64,000 bases of DNA from NCBI RefSeq assembly GCF_014646055.1, contig NZ_BMMS01000003.1, forward strand, positions 186,001-250,000. The letters run 5' to 3'. The position numbers and the translations under genes were made by a program. This document shows, piece by piece, positions 40,133 to 50,442 of this stretch (within the stretch, counting starts at the first letter, position 1; each line of letters begins with the position of its first letter). The stretch is from Wenjunlia tyrosinilytica (lineage in GTDB: Bacteria; Actinomycetota; Actinomycetes; Streptomycetales; Streptomycetaceae). The notes beneath the pieces were generated by a model that saw nothing but the letters and a program-made list of their open reading frames with translations, made no database searches and had not been told where the DNA came from.

Positions 40133-41677
40133 TCAGTGCTCCAGCCCCTCCTCCAGACGCTGGCCGCGCAGCAGCAGCCATGCGGCGGCGGCCGCCGCGA
40201 GCAGCACCGCCGCGCCCGCCCCGCAGGCGATCCGCAGCCCGTCGACGAACGCGTCCTGGGCGGAGGCCAGCAGGGTCGCACCGGTGTGCGGGGCGAGGGT
40301 CCCGGCCGTCTCGACGGCGCCGCCCAGTGACTCCTGGGCGGCCGAGGCCGCCTCCTGCGGCGTGCCCCGGGGTATCGGGAATCCCCGGTAGGTGCCGGTG
40401 ACGACCGATCCGAGCAGGGCGATGCCGAGCGCGGTGCCGAGTTCGTAGGCGGTCTCGGAGACCGCCGACGCCGAGCCCGCGTCGTCCTTGGGCACCACGG
40501 AAAGGATCACGTCGGCGGTCACGGTGAACGACAGGCCCGCGCCGACACCCACCACCAGCAGGGCTGTTCCGAGGACCGGGTAGCCGGTGTCCGGGCTGAG
40601 CATGACCAGCGCGGCCAGCGCCACCCCTACGGCGGCGAGCCCTCCCGCGACAATGGAGCGCACGGAGAACCGCCGGGCCAATGAGCCCGCCACCAGTCCC
40701 GAGCCCACCGCCCCGATCGCGGCGGGGAGTTCGAAGAGACCGGCCTCCAGCGAGGACCTGCCCTGGACCAGTTGCAGGAACTGCGAGAGGAAGAAGATCA
40801 TCCCGGACAGCCCCAGGATGGTCAGCAGGTCGGCCAGGACCGAGCCGGAGAAGCCCCGGTGGCGGAACAGCCGCATGTCCAGCAGCGGGTGGGGCAGCAC
40901 GAGCTGCCGCCGCACGAAACCCACCAGCGCGCCGGCTCCGGCCAGGCCCGCCACCAGGGCATGGGTCCGCAGGCCGTGGGCGGCGACCTCCTTGACCGCG
41001 TAGACCACACCGATCATGCCGACGAGCGACAGGGCGACGCTGGGCATGTCCCAGGGCCCCGGGCAGGGGTTGCGCGACTCGGGCAGGACCTTGGCGCCCA
41101 CGAGGATCAGCAGGGCCATCACCGGAAGGTTGATCAGGAAGACCGAGCCCCACCAGAAGTGCTCCAGCAGGAACCCTCCGACGATGGGCCCGACCGCCAT
41201 GCCCGCCGACGCCATCGCCCCCCAGATGCCGATGGCGAGGCTGCGCTCGCGCGCGTCGTGGAAGAGGTTGCGGATCAGGGCCAGTGTGGACGGCATGAGT
41301 GTCGCCCCCGCCACCCCCATCAGGGCACGGGCGGCGATGAGCATCGCCGGGGTGTGCGCGTACGCGGCCAGCAGGGACAGCCCGCCGAAGGCCGCGGCGC
41401 CCACGAGCAACAGCCGCTTGCGGCCGATCCGGTCGCCCAGGCCTCCCATGGAGACCAGCAGACCGGCGATGACGAACGAGTAGACGTCACCGATCCACAG
41501 CAGTTCCGTCCCCGACGGACGCAGGTCCTCGCTCAGGTAGGGAACGGCGAGGCCCAGGACGGTGGCGTCCACGGCCACCAGCAGCACGGCGAGGTTGAGC
41601 ACGGCCAGCGCCAGCCACCGCCCCGAGCGGGGCGCCTCGGGCGCCGCCGCCTTCGGTGTGGTGTCGATGCTGGTCAT
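40133..41677 (-). CDS. DHA2-family MFS multidrug transporter
   Basis: A 514-residue MFS protein of the EmrB/QacA (DHA2) type, predicted with 14 membrane spans. Seen features are DATVLGLAVPYL in the first span, GDRIGRKRLLL after the second, and GPIVGGFLLEHFWWGSVFLINLP in the fifth. It likely exports drugs in exchange for protons. ATG at 41677 overlaps the TetR stop by four bases (ATGA), with GGAGG upstream. Regulated by the adjacent TetR protein. Confidence 0.92.
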   Translation of the reverse strand: MTSIDTTPKAAAPEAPRSGRWLALAVLNLAVLLVAVDATVLGLAVPYLSEDLRPSGTELLWIGDVYSFVIAGLLVSMGGLGDRIGRKRLLLVGAAAFGGLSLLAAYAHTPAMLIAARALMGVAGATLMPSTLALIRNLFHDARERSLAIGIWGAMASAGMAVGPIVGGFLLEHFWWGSVFLINLPVMALLILVGAKVLPESRNPCPGPWDMPSVALSLVGMIGVVYAVKEVAAHGLRTHALVAGLAGAGALVGFVRRQLVLPHPLLDMRLFRHRGFSGSVLADLLTILGLSGMIFFLSQFLQLVQGRSSLEAGLFELPAAIGAVGSGLVAGSLARRFSVRSIVAGGLAAVGVALAALVMLSPDTGYPVLGTALLVVGVGAGLSFTVTADVILSVVPKDDAGSASAVSETAYELGTALGIALLGSVVTGTYRGFPIPRGTPQEAASAAQESLGGAVETAGTLAPHTGATLLASAQDAFVDGLRIACGAGAAVLLAAAAAAWLLLRGQRLEEGLEH

Positions 41678-42222
41678 GACTGCCTCCTCAGTGCTCCGCC
41701 GAGCAGCGTCTCGGTGACGAGGTGCGCCGAGTCGCGGCGCGCGATACGCCCGTCCTCGACGGCCCAGCCGCAACCGGCGATGAGTGCCGTGTACGCCTCG
41801 GTGAGCCAGACGGCGGGCAGGTCGATGCGGAAGACGCCCTGCTCCTGGCCGCGGCGGAAGAGCGCGGCGACCCGCTCGTCGGACGCGTCCCACCCGGCCT
41901 TGAGCTCGGCGTCGTCGTAGAGCTGGTTCTCGCTGTACAGGAAGGCCAGGAAGCCCGCCTCGGGCATGGCGGCGTCGACGAGGCGGCGCAGCGCCCGCAC
42001 GGCGTCGCCCTCCTCGAGGCGGGCCGCGTCCATGGCCTCGTTCATCCGCCGTATCCCGAGCTCGCCGAGCGCCCGGACCAGCGCGTCGCGGCCGGGGAAG
42101 TGGCGGTGCAGGGTGGCCCGGCTGATGCCGGCGGCCTTGGCGATCTCGTCCATGGACGCCGTGGCACGCCGGGTCAGCAGCGCGGCCGCTTCCCTGAGCA
42201 TGTGCTCCCGATCAACACTCAT
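41674..42222 (-). CDS. TetR-family repressor of the MFS pump
   Basis: A 182-residue TetR regulator. DNA-binding domain at about 8-54 contains MDEIAKAAGISRATLHRHFPGRDAL. The C-terminal part is of variable type and would bind a drug. The gene lies upstream of the pump and overlaps it, so both are one operon. Start ATG at 42222 sits about at the predicted transcription start, so the message may be leaderless. The operator at 42242-42259 overlaps the promoter. Confidence 0.9.
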   Translation of the reverse strand: MSVDREHMLREAAALLTRRATASMDEIAKAAGISRATLHRHFPGRDALVRALGELGIRRMNEAMDAARLEEGDAVRALRRLVDAAMPEAGFLAFLYSENQLYDDAELKAGWDASDERVAALFRRGQEQGVFRIDLPAVWLTEAYTALIAGCGWAVEDGRIARRDSAHLVTETLLGGALRRQS

Positions 42223-42230
42223 GAGGCAAG

Positions 42231-42259
42231 CTTATCGCATGTGAGACATCACTGTCTCA
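42231..42259 (-). promoter_or_regulatory. Promoter with TetR operator for the efflux operon
   Basis: TGAGAC (42259-42254), 17 bases, GATAAG (42236-42231) form a promoter whose -35 lies in the inverted repeat TGAGACA-TCAC-TGTCTCA (42242-42259). An extra half-site TGTCTCA lies at 42273-42279. The predicted start would be within a few bases of the ATG at 42222, giving an essentially leaderless transcript. Confidence 0.7.
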
Positions 42260-42360
42260 TCAGATATAGGAATGTCTCATTCAGGAAGTGGCGGGAAGGA
42301 ACCCTGAAGTGATCGGACGAGAAACCGAAATGAACGCCCGCCCCGGGCCGTTGTCCAGTC

Positions 42361-43095
42361 ATGACTGAAACCAAGCGCGACCGTCTGCGCGTCGAGCAGG
42401 GGACCAAGCGAGTGCGCGCCTACCTCGGCGGGCATGTCGTGGCCGACACCGTACGACCGGTGCTCGTCTGGGAGAGCCCGCACTACCCGGCGTACTACTT
42501 CCCGGTCGACGATGTACGGACCGGGTTCCTCACCGCCACCGACGGCACCAAGCACTCACCGAGCAGGGGCGACGCGAAGGTGTTCACGGTCACCGTGCCC
42601 GGCAGGACCGCGGAGAACGCGGCATGGCGGTACGAGGACTCCCCCGTCGAGCGGCTGCGCGACCTGGTCCGGCTGGACTGGGACGCGATGGACGGCTGGT
42701 TCGAGGAGGACGAGGAAGTGTTCATCCACCCGCGCAGCCCGTTCACCCGGATCGACATCCTGGCCAGCTCGCGCGAGGTGCGGGTGGAGCTCGACGGGGA
42801 GGTCATCGCCGAGTCGCGCGCGCCGAAGGTGCTGTACGAGACGGGCCTGCCGCCGCGGTTCTACCTGCCCAAGACCGATGTCCGGCTCGACCTGCTGGAG
42901 CCGAGCACGACCGTCACCGGCTGCCCGTACAAGGGAACGGCCAGCCATCTGTCGGCGCGGGTCAACGGCACGGTCCACGCCGACATCGCCTGGACGTACC
43001 CGGCACCGCTCCCGGAGAGCGCGAAGATCGCCGGACTGGTCTCGTTCTACGACCGCAAGGTGAAGGTCTTCGTGGACGGCGAGCCGGTCGGATAG
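42361..43095 (+). CDS. DUF427 tandem-domain protein
   Basis: A 244-residue protein with two DUF427 (NTP_transf_9-type) beta domains: about 8-105 with HVVADTVRPVLVWESPHYPAYYFP, and about 125-240 with GEVIAESRAPKVLYETGLPPRFYLP. The family is widespread in actinobacteria but uncharacterised. ATG at 42361 is followed directly by family sequence. It stands between the TetR operator region and a small hypothetical gene. Confidence 0.85.
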   Translation: MTETKRDRLRVEQGTKRVRAYLGGHVVADTVRPVLVWESPHYPAYYFPVDDVRTGFLTATDGTKHSPSRGDAKVFTVTVPGRTAENAAWRYEDSPVERLRDLVRLDWDAMDGWFEEDEEVFIHPRSPFTRIDILASSREVRVELDGEVIAESRAPKVLYETGLPPRFYLPKTDVRLDLLEPSTTVTGCPYKGTASHLSARVNGTVHADIAWTYPAPLPESAKIAGLVSFYDRKVKVFVDGEPVG

Positions 43096-43150
43096 GCCCG
43101 CCGGGCACGCCCGGTCAACGACGAACAGGCCCGGCCGGGGACGGGACGGC

Positions 43151-43339
43151 TCAGGGGCGGGCGGCGTCCTGCGCGGCGGTGAGCGCGGTGCTGAGCAGGA
43201 CGCGTCCGACCAGGCCGACCCCGGCGGCGTCTGCCACGGCCATGACGGCGGGGGCGGAGAGCCTGGCGGCCGTGTGGAGGAACTCCTTGGAGGGGACCGC
43301 CGTCAGTCGCGGCAGGGTGATGGTGACGGTGAGGGTCAT
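43151..43339 (-). CDS. Small hypothetical protein near the P-type ATPase
   Basis: A 62-residue protein, unrecognised. It starts MTLTVTITLPRLT, then a helix SKEFLHTAARLSAPAVMAVADAAGVG and a second hydrophobic stretch. Weak amphipathic or membrane-associated character. It reads in the same direction as the P-type ATPase gene, about 160 bases downstream of it, so a shared transcript is possible. Coding status is moderate. Confidence 0.5.
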   Translation of the reverse strand: MTLTVTITLPRLTAVPSKEFLHTAARLSAPAVMAVADAAGVGLVGRVLLSTALTAAQDAARP

Positions 43340-43498
43340 GGGGGGCTTTCTCCGGGTCGGTGGGGCTCCGGCCTCACGCCGCGGGGATGCTCCCGCGACG
43401 GCCGCGCAGTCCAGTAGAGGCGCAGATGTCCTTTCCGTCGAGGGCCCTTGGTCACCATTTCCGGTGAACAACGGGCAAACCCGGCCGCGGGCGGAACC

Positions 43499-46400
43499 TC
43501 AGCCGCCGTCGGCCTCCGCCTCCGGCGGGGGCGGCGAAGCGGTCCGGGGAAAGAGCACCGGCGGCGCCAGAGCGGCGGCCAGCGTGGCCCCGGTCGCGCT
43601 CGTCAGGACGACCGCCCACGCGACCGGGCCCAGCGGCACACAGCCGAAGAAGTGACTGACCCCCGGCGTCTGCACCAGAGCGAACAGAACGGCGGCGGAG
43701 GCCGCGCTGGTCGCCACCACGGCCCCGCTGTGCCGGCCCGCCACCAGGGTCTGCCCGAGTTGGGTGCCGACCAGCGCCGCCAGGCCCATGGTGCCGGCCC
43801 GGGCACCGCGGCCGGTCATCCGTCCGACCTGCCAGGCGGCCAGCGCCCCGACGGTCGTGGAGGCGCCGCGGACGGCCAGGACACGGGCGGTGTCCCGGCG
43901 CAGCGGCGACTCACCGGGCCCGGGAGCGGGGGGCTCCTGACCGGATCCCGGCGGCCTGGCCGGGGCGACCGCCACCGCCAGGGCGGGCAGCATGTCGGTG
44001 AGCAGGTTGACCAGGAGGAGCTGGCGCGTGCTCAGAGGAGCATGTCCGGCCAGCGCGGTGCCGAGCACGGTGAAGGCGACCTCCCCGGCGTTGCCGCCGA
44101 CCAGGATGGCGACCGCGTCCCGCACACTGCCCCACAGCGCCCGCCCCTCGCGCAGGGCGTCGAGGATGTGGCGGGGGTCGGGTTCGGTCAGGACGAGGTC
44201 GGAGGCGCTGCGGGCGGAGGTCGATCCCCTCGCGGCCATGCCGATTCCCACGTCGGAGGCGCGGATGGCGGCGGCGTCGTTGATGCCGTCACCCACCATG
44301 GCGACCACCCGGCCGGACCGCTGGAGGTCGCGGACGATGCGCACCTTCTGCTCCGGTGAGACACGCGCGAACACCGTCGTCCCGGTGACGCGCTCGATAC
44401 GCGCCTTCTCGGTGAGCGTTTCCAGCTCCGTGCCGGTGACGACCGCGTCGGCGCCCTGGATGCCGAGGTCCCTCGCGATGGCGGCGGCGGTGGCCGGGTG
44501 GTCCCCCGTGATCATCACCACGGCGACGCCTGATCCGGCCAGTGCGGCCACGGTCTGCTCGGCGCCTGCCCGTACGGTGTCGGCGATCGCCACGAATCCG
44601 AGGAGCGTCAGATCCGCCAACGGGGTGTCGCCGGCCGTCTCGACGCTCTTCCGCCGTGCCTCGGCGACGGCGAGCACACGGAGCCCTTCGTCGGCCAGCC
44701 GCCTCACCTGTGTCTCGGCCTTGCGGCGCCGTGCCGGGTCCAGGGGCAGCGTTCGGTCGCCGCCGGGGTCCAGTGCGGTCGCGCAGTGTTCGAGAACGAT
44801 CTCGGGGGCGCCCTTGACCGCCAGGTACGGCCCGTCGGAATCCGTGCCGAACGACGCCGCGTAGCCCCGGCTCTCGACGAACGGCAACTCGTCGGTGGCC
44901 CGCCAGCTCCCGTCGTCCCCGGCAAGGCGGGAGGCGGCGTCGACGACGGCGCGGTCGGTGGCATGGACCATCCGCTTGGCCCCGGGGCCGTTGGTGTCCG
45001 GGCTGCTGCGGGCCGCCGCGCGCAGCAGCCGGCGGCCGAACGGGCTGTCGAGGGCGGTCGGCCCGTGCACCGACGCGACCCGGACGACGGAGAGCCGGCC
45101 CTCGGTGAGGGTTCCGGTCTTGTCGAAGCAGACCGTGTCGACCCGGCCGAGCGCTTCGAGCACCCGGGGCGTGCGGACCAGGACGGATCTGCGGGACAGC
45201 CTCCGCGCGGCCGCCGACTGGGCGACCGTCGCGACCAGGGGAAGGCCTTCGGGGACGGCCGCCACGGCGATGGCCACTCCGGAGGCGAGCGCGGTGCGCA
45301 GGACCTGGCCCCGCAGGAGCGCCAGCAGGGTGACGGCGCCGCCGCCGAGCCCGGTGGCGGGCAGCACGACCTTGCTGAGCCGGGCGAGATGCCCCTCGAT
45401 GCCCACCGGTGCGCGGGCGGGCCCGGCGATCTCCGCGGCACGACCGGCCTCGGTGTCGGCGCCGGTGGCCACGACGACCGCGGACCCGGAACCGGCCAGC
45501 ACGGTGCACCCCTGGTAGACCATGCAGGCGCGCTCGGCCAGGTCGGCACCCGGAGTGGGGCGCGGGTCCTTGGCGACGGGCGCGGACTCACCGGTCAGGC
45601 TTGCCTCGTCCATCTCCAGGTCGTCGGCCACCAGCAGGCGGGCGTCGGCCGGGACGACGTCCGAGGTCCGCAGGGCGACGATGTCCCCGGGGCGCAGCTC
45701 CTGTGCCGGGGTGGACCTCGGCCTGGCGGCACGCAGCCCCGTCAGGTCACCGTCCGCCTCGGGGCCGGGTGCCCAGGTGACGCGCCGGGCGGTCAGCTGC
45801 TCCTGTAGGAGAAGGCCGCTGAGCGCCCGTCCGGCGCTCAGCCGCTGCCCGCCGCTGATCAGCGCGTTGCCCACCATCACTCCGCCGACCAGCAGGGAGT
45901 CCGCGGTGGACCCGACCACCGCCGAGGCCGCCGCGCCCACGGCGAGGACGGGGGTGAGCGGGTCGCGAAGCTCCTCCCGCACGGCCCGGACGAAGGCGGC
46001 GGCCAGGCGGACGGGACCGGCGAGAGCGGCGGCCGGAGGCCAGCCCGACTCGGCAGCCGTCGCTGCCACCGCCGCCACGGCCCGAAGGGCTCGGGTCCGG
46101 CCCGCTCCCTCGGTGCTCCGCGGAGCGCGGGCCTCGTCCGGCGGCGGCCGGACCATGGTCAGGACCTCCCGGGCGCCCAGCGCGTGCCAGGCGTCCCGCA
46201 CACGCCCCGGGGGAAGTGGCGCTCGGGCCACGCCGTGGGCGGTGAGGACGCCGGAGACCAGCGCCAGCGCGGCCGCGGCGTTGACCGGTGAGGAGGCCCG
46301 CTCCCCCGCCGACCGGCCGTCACCGCGGCTGGTGAGGAGGGCGCCGAGCACCGAGGCACCGGTGGACATCCTGGCCGAGTGGGCACTGACCCGGTGGGCG

Positions 46401-48217
46401 GGGCCGATGGCGCTCAGCAGGCGCCAGGGCTGCTCGAGGCCGGGTCCGCAGACGAGGTCGGCGAACCAGTGGTGCGGGGCGCTCGCTCTTCGGGGCAGCA
46501 CCGCGACCCCGACGTCGGCGGTCCGCAGGGCGTCGCCGTCGCGGTCGGTGACCAGCAGGACGCCGTGCCCGTCGGCCTGCAACCGCCGGATCCGGCGGGA
46601 CAGGGCGTCCCCGCCGGGCAGGACCTCGTCCACCAGGGGGCGCAGCACGCTCGTGCTCGCGTTCTCGGTGATCAGGACCCTTTCGGCTCCGGAGCGTGCC
46701 GCGCCGATCAGCGCGTCCGCGAGCGGGTCAAGGACGGAGCCGACGCGGACCCGGCCCTGTCTGCGGCCGCGCTCGTCGAAGAGATCGAGCACCAGGGCGT
46801 CGTCGGCCTGCCCCGGGCGCTCGGTGTCCCTGGCGTGCTTCAGGCGCCATCCGCCGGCCGTCCAGGGACCGGCGCCGGTGAACTCGGACAGGTCCCGGTC
46901 GGCCAGCAGGGTGTGCGCGACGCCCCAGACCTCGGCGTCGTCCAGGTCCGCGGTGGCCAGGGCGGACAGCACCCTCGGCCTCGGGGTGCACAGGGCCGTC
47001 GAGACGATGACGACCGCGGAGATCCGGTCCAGCAGGCGCAGCGCGTCCGGCCGCATGGGGACGGCTCCCCGGCGGGCGAGGTCACGCAGGAGCACGCAGG
47101 TGAAGGCCTCCCGTCCCAGCTCGGCGGCCTTCGGCACCGTCGCCAGCAGCGCCTCGGCGGCCCGTGCCGGGCTGAGCGTCCACGCCAGCACGCCCGCGGC
47201 CCCGAGCAGCGTCGCCGCGGCCGTGCGGTCCGCGCAGGTCTCCACCGGCCCCGCCGGGAACGGCGCCGGGCGCGGGACCGGCTTCGCGGCCTCCCTCGGA
47301 AGCTGGGAGGCGTCCGCCGCGAGGTCGCCCTCGCGCTGGCGCCAGGCCTCCTGCGCGCTGCGGATCTCGGACAGCTGCATCGCGCGCTGCACCGCGTCGA
47401 CCCCCATGGCCGCGGCTCCGGCCGTGGCGGCGTGGACCACGGCGCTGGCGAGCGCGAGCAGCATGTCGGCGTGGGGTGCCCCGAGCCGTTCCCGCAGGAT
47501 CCGGCGCGCCCGGGGCTGGGTCTGCGCCAGCACCAGCGGTGCTCGCAGCGCTCGTGGCAGCGGAGGGACGGGGAGGTAGCGCCACGCGGCCGCGACGGCG
47601 ATCCCCACGCAGTCCGTGGCGAGGGAGACCGCGGCCAAGGTGGCGGGGACCGTGTCGAACGGGGTCCAGGGGGCCTGGGCGGAGAAGGGTTCCGTGTCGA
47701 CGCCGTGGGCCTCCTCGACGGCCTGCACCACTTCGAGGAGCCCGTCCACATCGACCTGGCCCTCGTCGAAGGAGATCACCATCTGCCCGAGTACCGCGTT
47801 GACCTCGGCCCAGTGGATGCCCTCGATGTCCCTCACCGACTCGACCAGCGACTGCGCGACCGCACGGTGCCGCCTGCCGCGCCCGGTCAGCCCCCGCACC
47901 TCGACGTGGGCGCGCCCGGCACGGGCCCACAGACGGCGGCGCCTGCGGCGTCCGGCCGTCTCGGTGACGGCGTCGGTGATGTCACCCCAGGCCCGCGGGA
48001 CCGCCTCGGCCGCCTTCTCGCCCGCCCGCCGTGCCGTGTCCACGACCGACACCACGGCGTCCAGCAGACCGGAGAGCGCGCTCGCGGCGCTGTCCACCGG
48101 GGAGTCGGCCACACCGCGTGCCTGCTCCGCGACGGTGTCCAACAGGCGGCCGAGACGCGGCCAACCAAGGGAGGCAGCGGTGCCGTTGACGCCCGGCATC
48201 GACAGGCCCACCGGCAC
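43499..48217 (-). CDS. Giant P-type cation ATPase with internal pseudo-ATPase half
   Basis: A 1572-residue P-type ATPase of the size of mycobacterial CtpI/CtpH. Residues about 103-172 are an HMA-like domain without the CxxC metal pair. Residues about 330-690 repeat the ATPase core but with VIVSTALC at 403-410 in place of FDKTGTLT and TDRDGDA in place of the GDGIND hinge. Residues about 740-1560 are the active copy: TGES 875-878, PEGLP 989-993, DKTGTLT 1032-1038, GDGIND 1309-1314, and about ten membrane spans. Ion specificity is unknown. Start ATG at 48217; an AT-rich divergent promoter lies just upstream. Confidence 0.88.
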   Translation of the reverse strand: MPVGLSMPGVNGTAASLGWPRLGRLLDTVAEQARGVADSPVDSAASALSGLLDAVVSVVDTARRAGEKAAEAVPRAWGDITDAVTETAGRRRRRRLWARAGRAHVEVRGLTGRGRRHRAVAQSLVESVRDIEGIHWAEVNAVLGQMVISFDEGQVDVDGLLEVVQAVEEAHGVDTEPFSAQAPWTPFDTVPATLAAVSLATDCVGIAVAAAWRYLPVPPLPRALRAPLVLAQTQPRARRILRERLGAPHADMLLALASAVVHAATAGAAAMGVDAVQRAMQLSEIRSAQEAWRQREGDLAADASQLPREAAKPVPRPAPFPAGPVETCADRTAAATLLGAAGVLAWTLSPARAAEALLATVPKAAELGREAFTCVLLRDLARRGAVPMRPDALRLLDRISAVVIVSTALCTPRPRVLSALATADLDDAEVWGVAHTLLADRDLSEFTGAGPWTAGGWRLKHARDTERPGQADDALVLDLFDERGRRQGRVRVGSVLDPLADALIGAARSGAERVLITENASTSVLRPLVDEVLPGGDALSRRIRRLQADGHGVLLVTDRDGDALRTADVGVAVLPRRASAPHHWFADLVCGPGLEQPWRLLSAIGPAHRVSAHSARMSTGASVLGALLTSRGDGRSAGERASSPVNAAAALALVSGVLTAHGVARAPLPPGRVRDAWHALGAREVLTMVRPPPDEARAPRSTEGAGRTRALRAVAAVAATAAESGWPPAAALAGPVRLAAAFVRAVREELRDPLTPVLAVGAAASAVVGSTADSLLVGGVMVGNALISGGQRLSAGRALSGLLLQEQLTARRVTWAPGPEADGDLTGLRAARPRSTPAQELRPGDIVALRTSDVVPADARLLVADDLEMDEASLTGESAPVAKDPRPTPGADLAERACMVYQGCTVLAGSGSAVVVATGADTEAGRAAEIAGPARAPVGIEGHLARLSKVVLPATGLGGGAVTLLALLRGQVLRTALASGVAIAVAAVPEGLPLVATVAQSAAARRLSRRSVLVRTPRVLEALGRVDTVCFDKTGTLTEGRLSVVRVASVHGPTALDSPFGRRLLRAAARSSPDTNGPGAKRMVHATDRAVVDAASRLAGDDGSWRATDELPFVESRGYAASFGTDSDGPYLAVKGAPEIVLEHCATALDPGGDRTLPLDPARRRKAETQVRRLADEGLRVLAVAEARRKSVETAGDTPLADLTLLGFVAIADTVRAGAEQTVAALAGSGVAVVMITGDHPATAAAIARDLGIQGADAVVTGTELETLTEKARIERVTGTTVFARVSPEQKVRIVRDLQRSGRVVAMVGDGINDAAAIRASDVGIGMAARGSTSARSASDLVLTEPDPRHILDALREGRALWGSVRDAVAILVGGNAGEVAFTVLGTALAGHAPLSTRQLLLVNLLTDMLPALAVAVAPARPPGSGQEPPAPGPGESPLRRDTARVLAVRGASTTVGALAAWQVGRMTGRGARAGTMGLAALVGTQLGQTLVAGRHSGAVVATSAASAAVLFALVQTPGVSHFFGCVPLGPVAWAVVLTSATGATLAAALAPPVLFPRTASPPPPEAEADGG

Positions 48218-48254
48218 CTCCCTCGCTCGCGCCGCTGTGCGCAGCCGGACACCA

Positions 48255-48300
48255 AAGGACTTAAAACCCTATAATTACCATTAGATGGCGATAAGTCCTT
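48255..48300. promoter_or_regulatory. AT-rich divergent promoter with 9-bp inverted repeat
   Basis: AAGGACTTA (48255-48263) and TAAGTCCTT (48292-48300) form perfect 9-bp arms around a 28-base AT-rich centre. The plus strand has an exact TATAAT at 48270-48275 with a weak -35 (CGGACA, 48246-48251). It lies between the divergent P-type ATPase and small membrane-protein genes and is a likely operator-promoter. Confidence 0.55.
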
Positions 48301-48331
48301 CCGAGACTCGCAGTGGATCCGAGGGATCTCC

Positions 48332-48790
48332 ATGAGCACTCCCACACCAGCCCGCAAGCCCGCACAGTCCGGCGGCCAAAGGCAGCCCACCCCCGCCGGG
48401 AAGCAGGACGCCGGGGGAGGCAGGAAGCGGGCGCCGTCGAAGCAGGCCGCGTCGAAGCGGACCACCCCGGCACCCGCCGCGCGGTCGGCCCAGCGCAGGA
48501 CCGCCGGGCACGACGGGCACGACATCACCGTCCACATCCCGGTCGACCGGATGGCGCACAAGGCGGCCGACGCCGCGATGCTGCCCGTGGCCGTCGCCGG
48601 CCGGGTACTCCCCGCCAAGGGCGGGCTCCCGGTGTACATCGGCCTCGGCGCCCTGGGCGCCGCCGGTGTGATCGAGTGGCCCGTGGCTCTGGGCATCGGC
48701 GCCGGGTACGCGATCCTCCGGCGCACCGGGCTCATGCCTTCCTCAGGCGCGCAGACGCAACGAGGGGACTCCGCCGCCAAGGCCGCGTGA
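48332..48790 (+). CDS. Small membrane protein divergent from the P-type ATPase
   Basis: A 152-residue protein, unrecognised. Residues 1-60 are basic and disordered (Pro, Ala, Lys, Arg), then HDITVHIPVDRMAH, and two hydrophobic segments at about 78-95 and 97-128 (VYIGLGALGAAGVIEWPVALGIGAGYAIL). Divergent from the P-type ATPase across a shared promoter, so an accessory or regulatory subunit is possible. ATG at 48332. Confidence 0.7.
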   Translation: MSTPTPARKPAQSGGQRQPTPAGKQDAGGGRKRAPSKQAASKRTTPAPAARSAQRRTAGHDGHDITVHIPVDRMAHKAADAAMLPVAVAGRVLPAKGGLPVYIGLGALGAAGVIEWPVALGIGAGYAILRRTGLMPSSGAQTQRGDSAAKAA

Positions 48791-48885
48791 CCTTCGGTCC
48801 CGGTCCGGGCGGACCGGGACCGCACGCCGGGGGGGCTGCCCCACCGGCGCCCACGGCCCGCAGCGGTCCGCCGGGGGCCGTGCGC

Positions 48886-50442
<1,557 letters not shown>

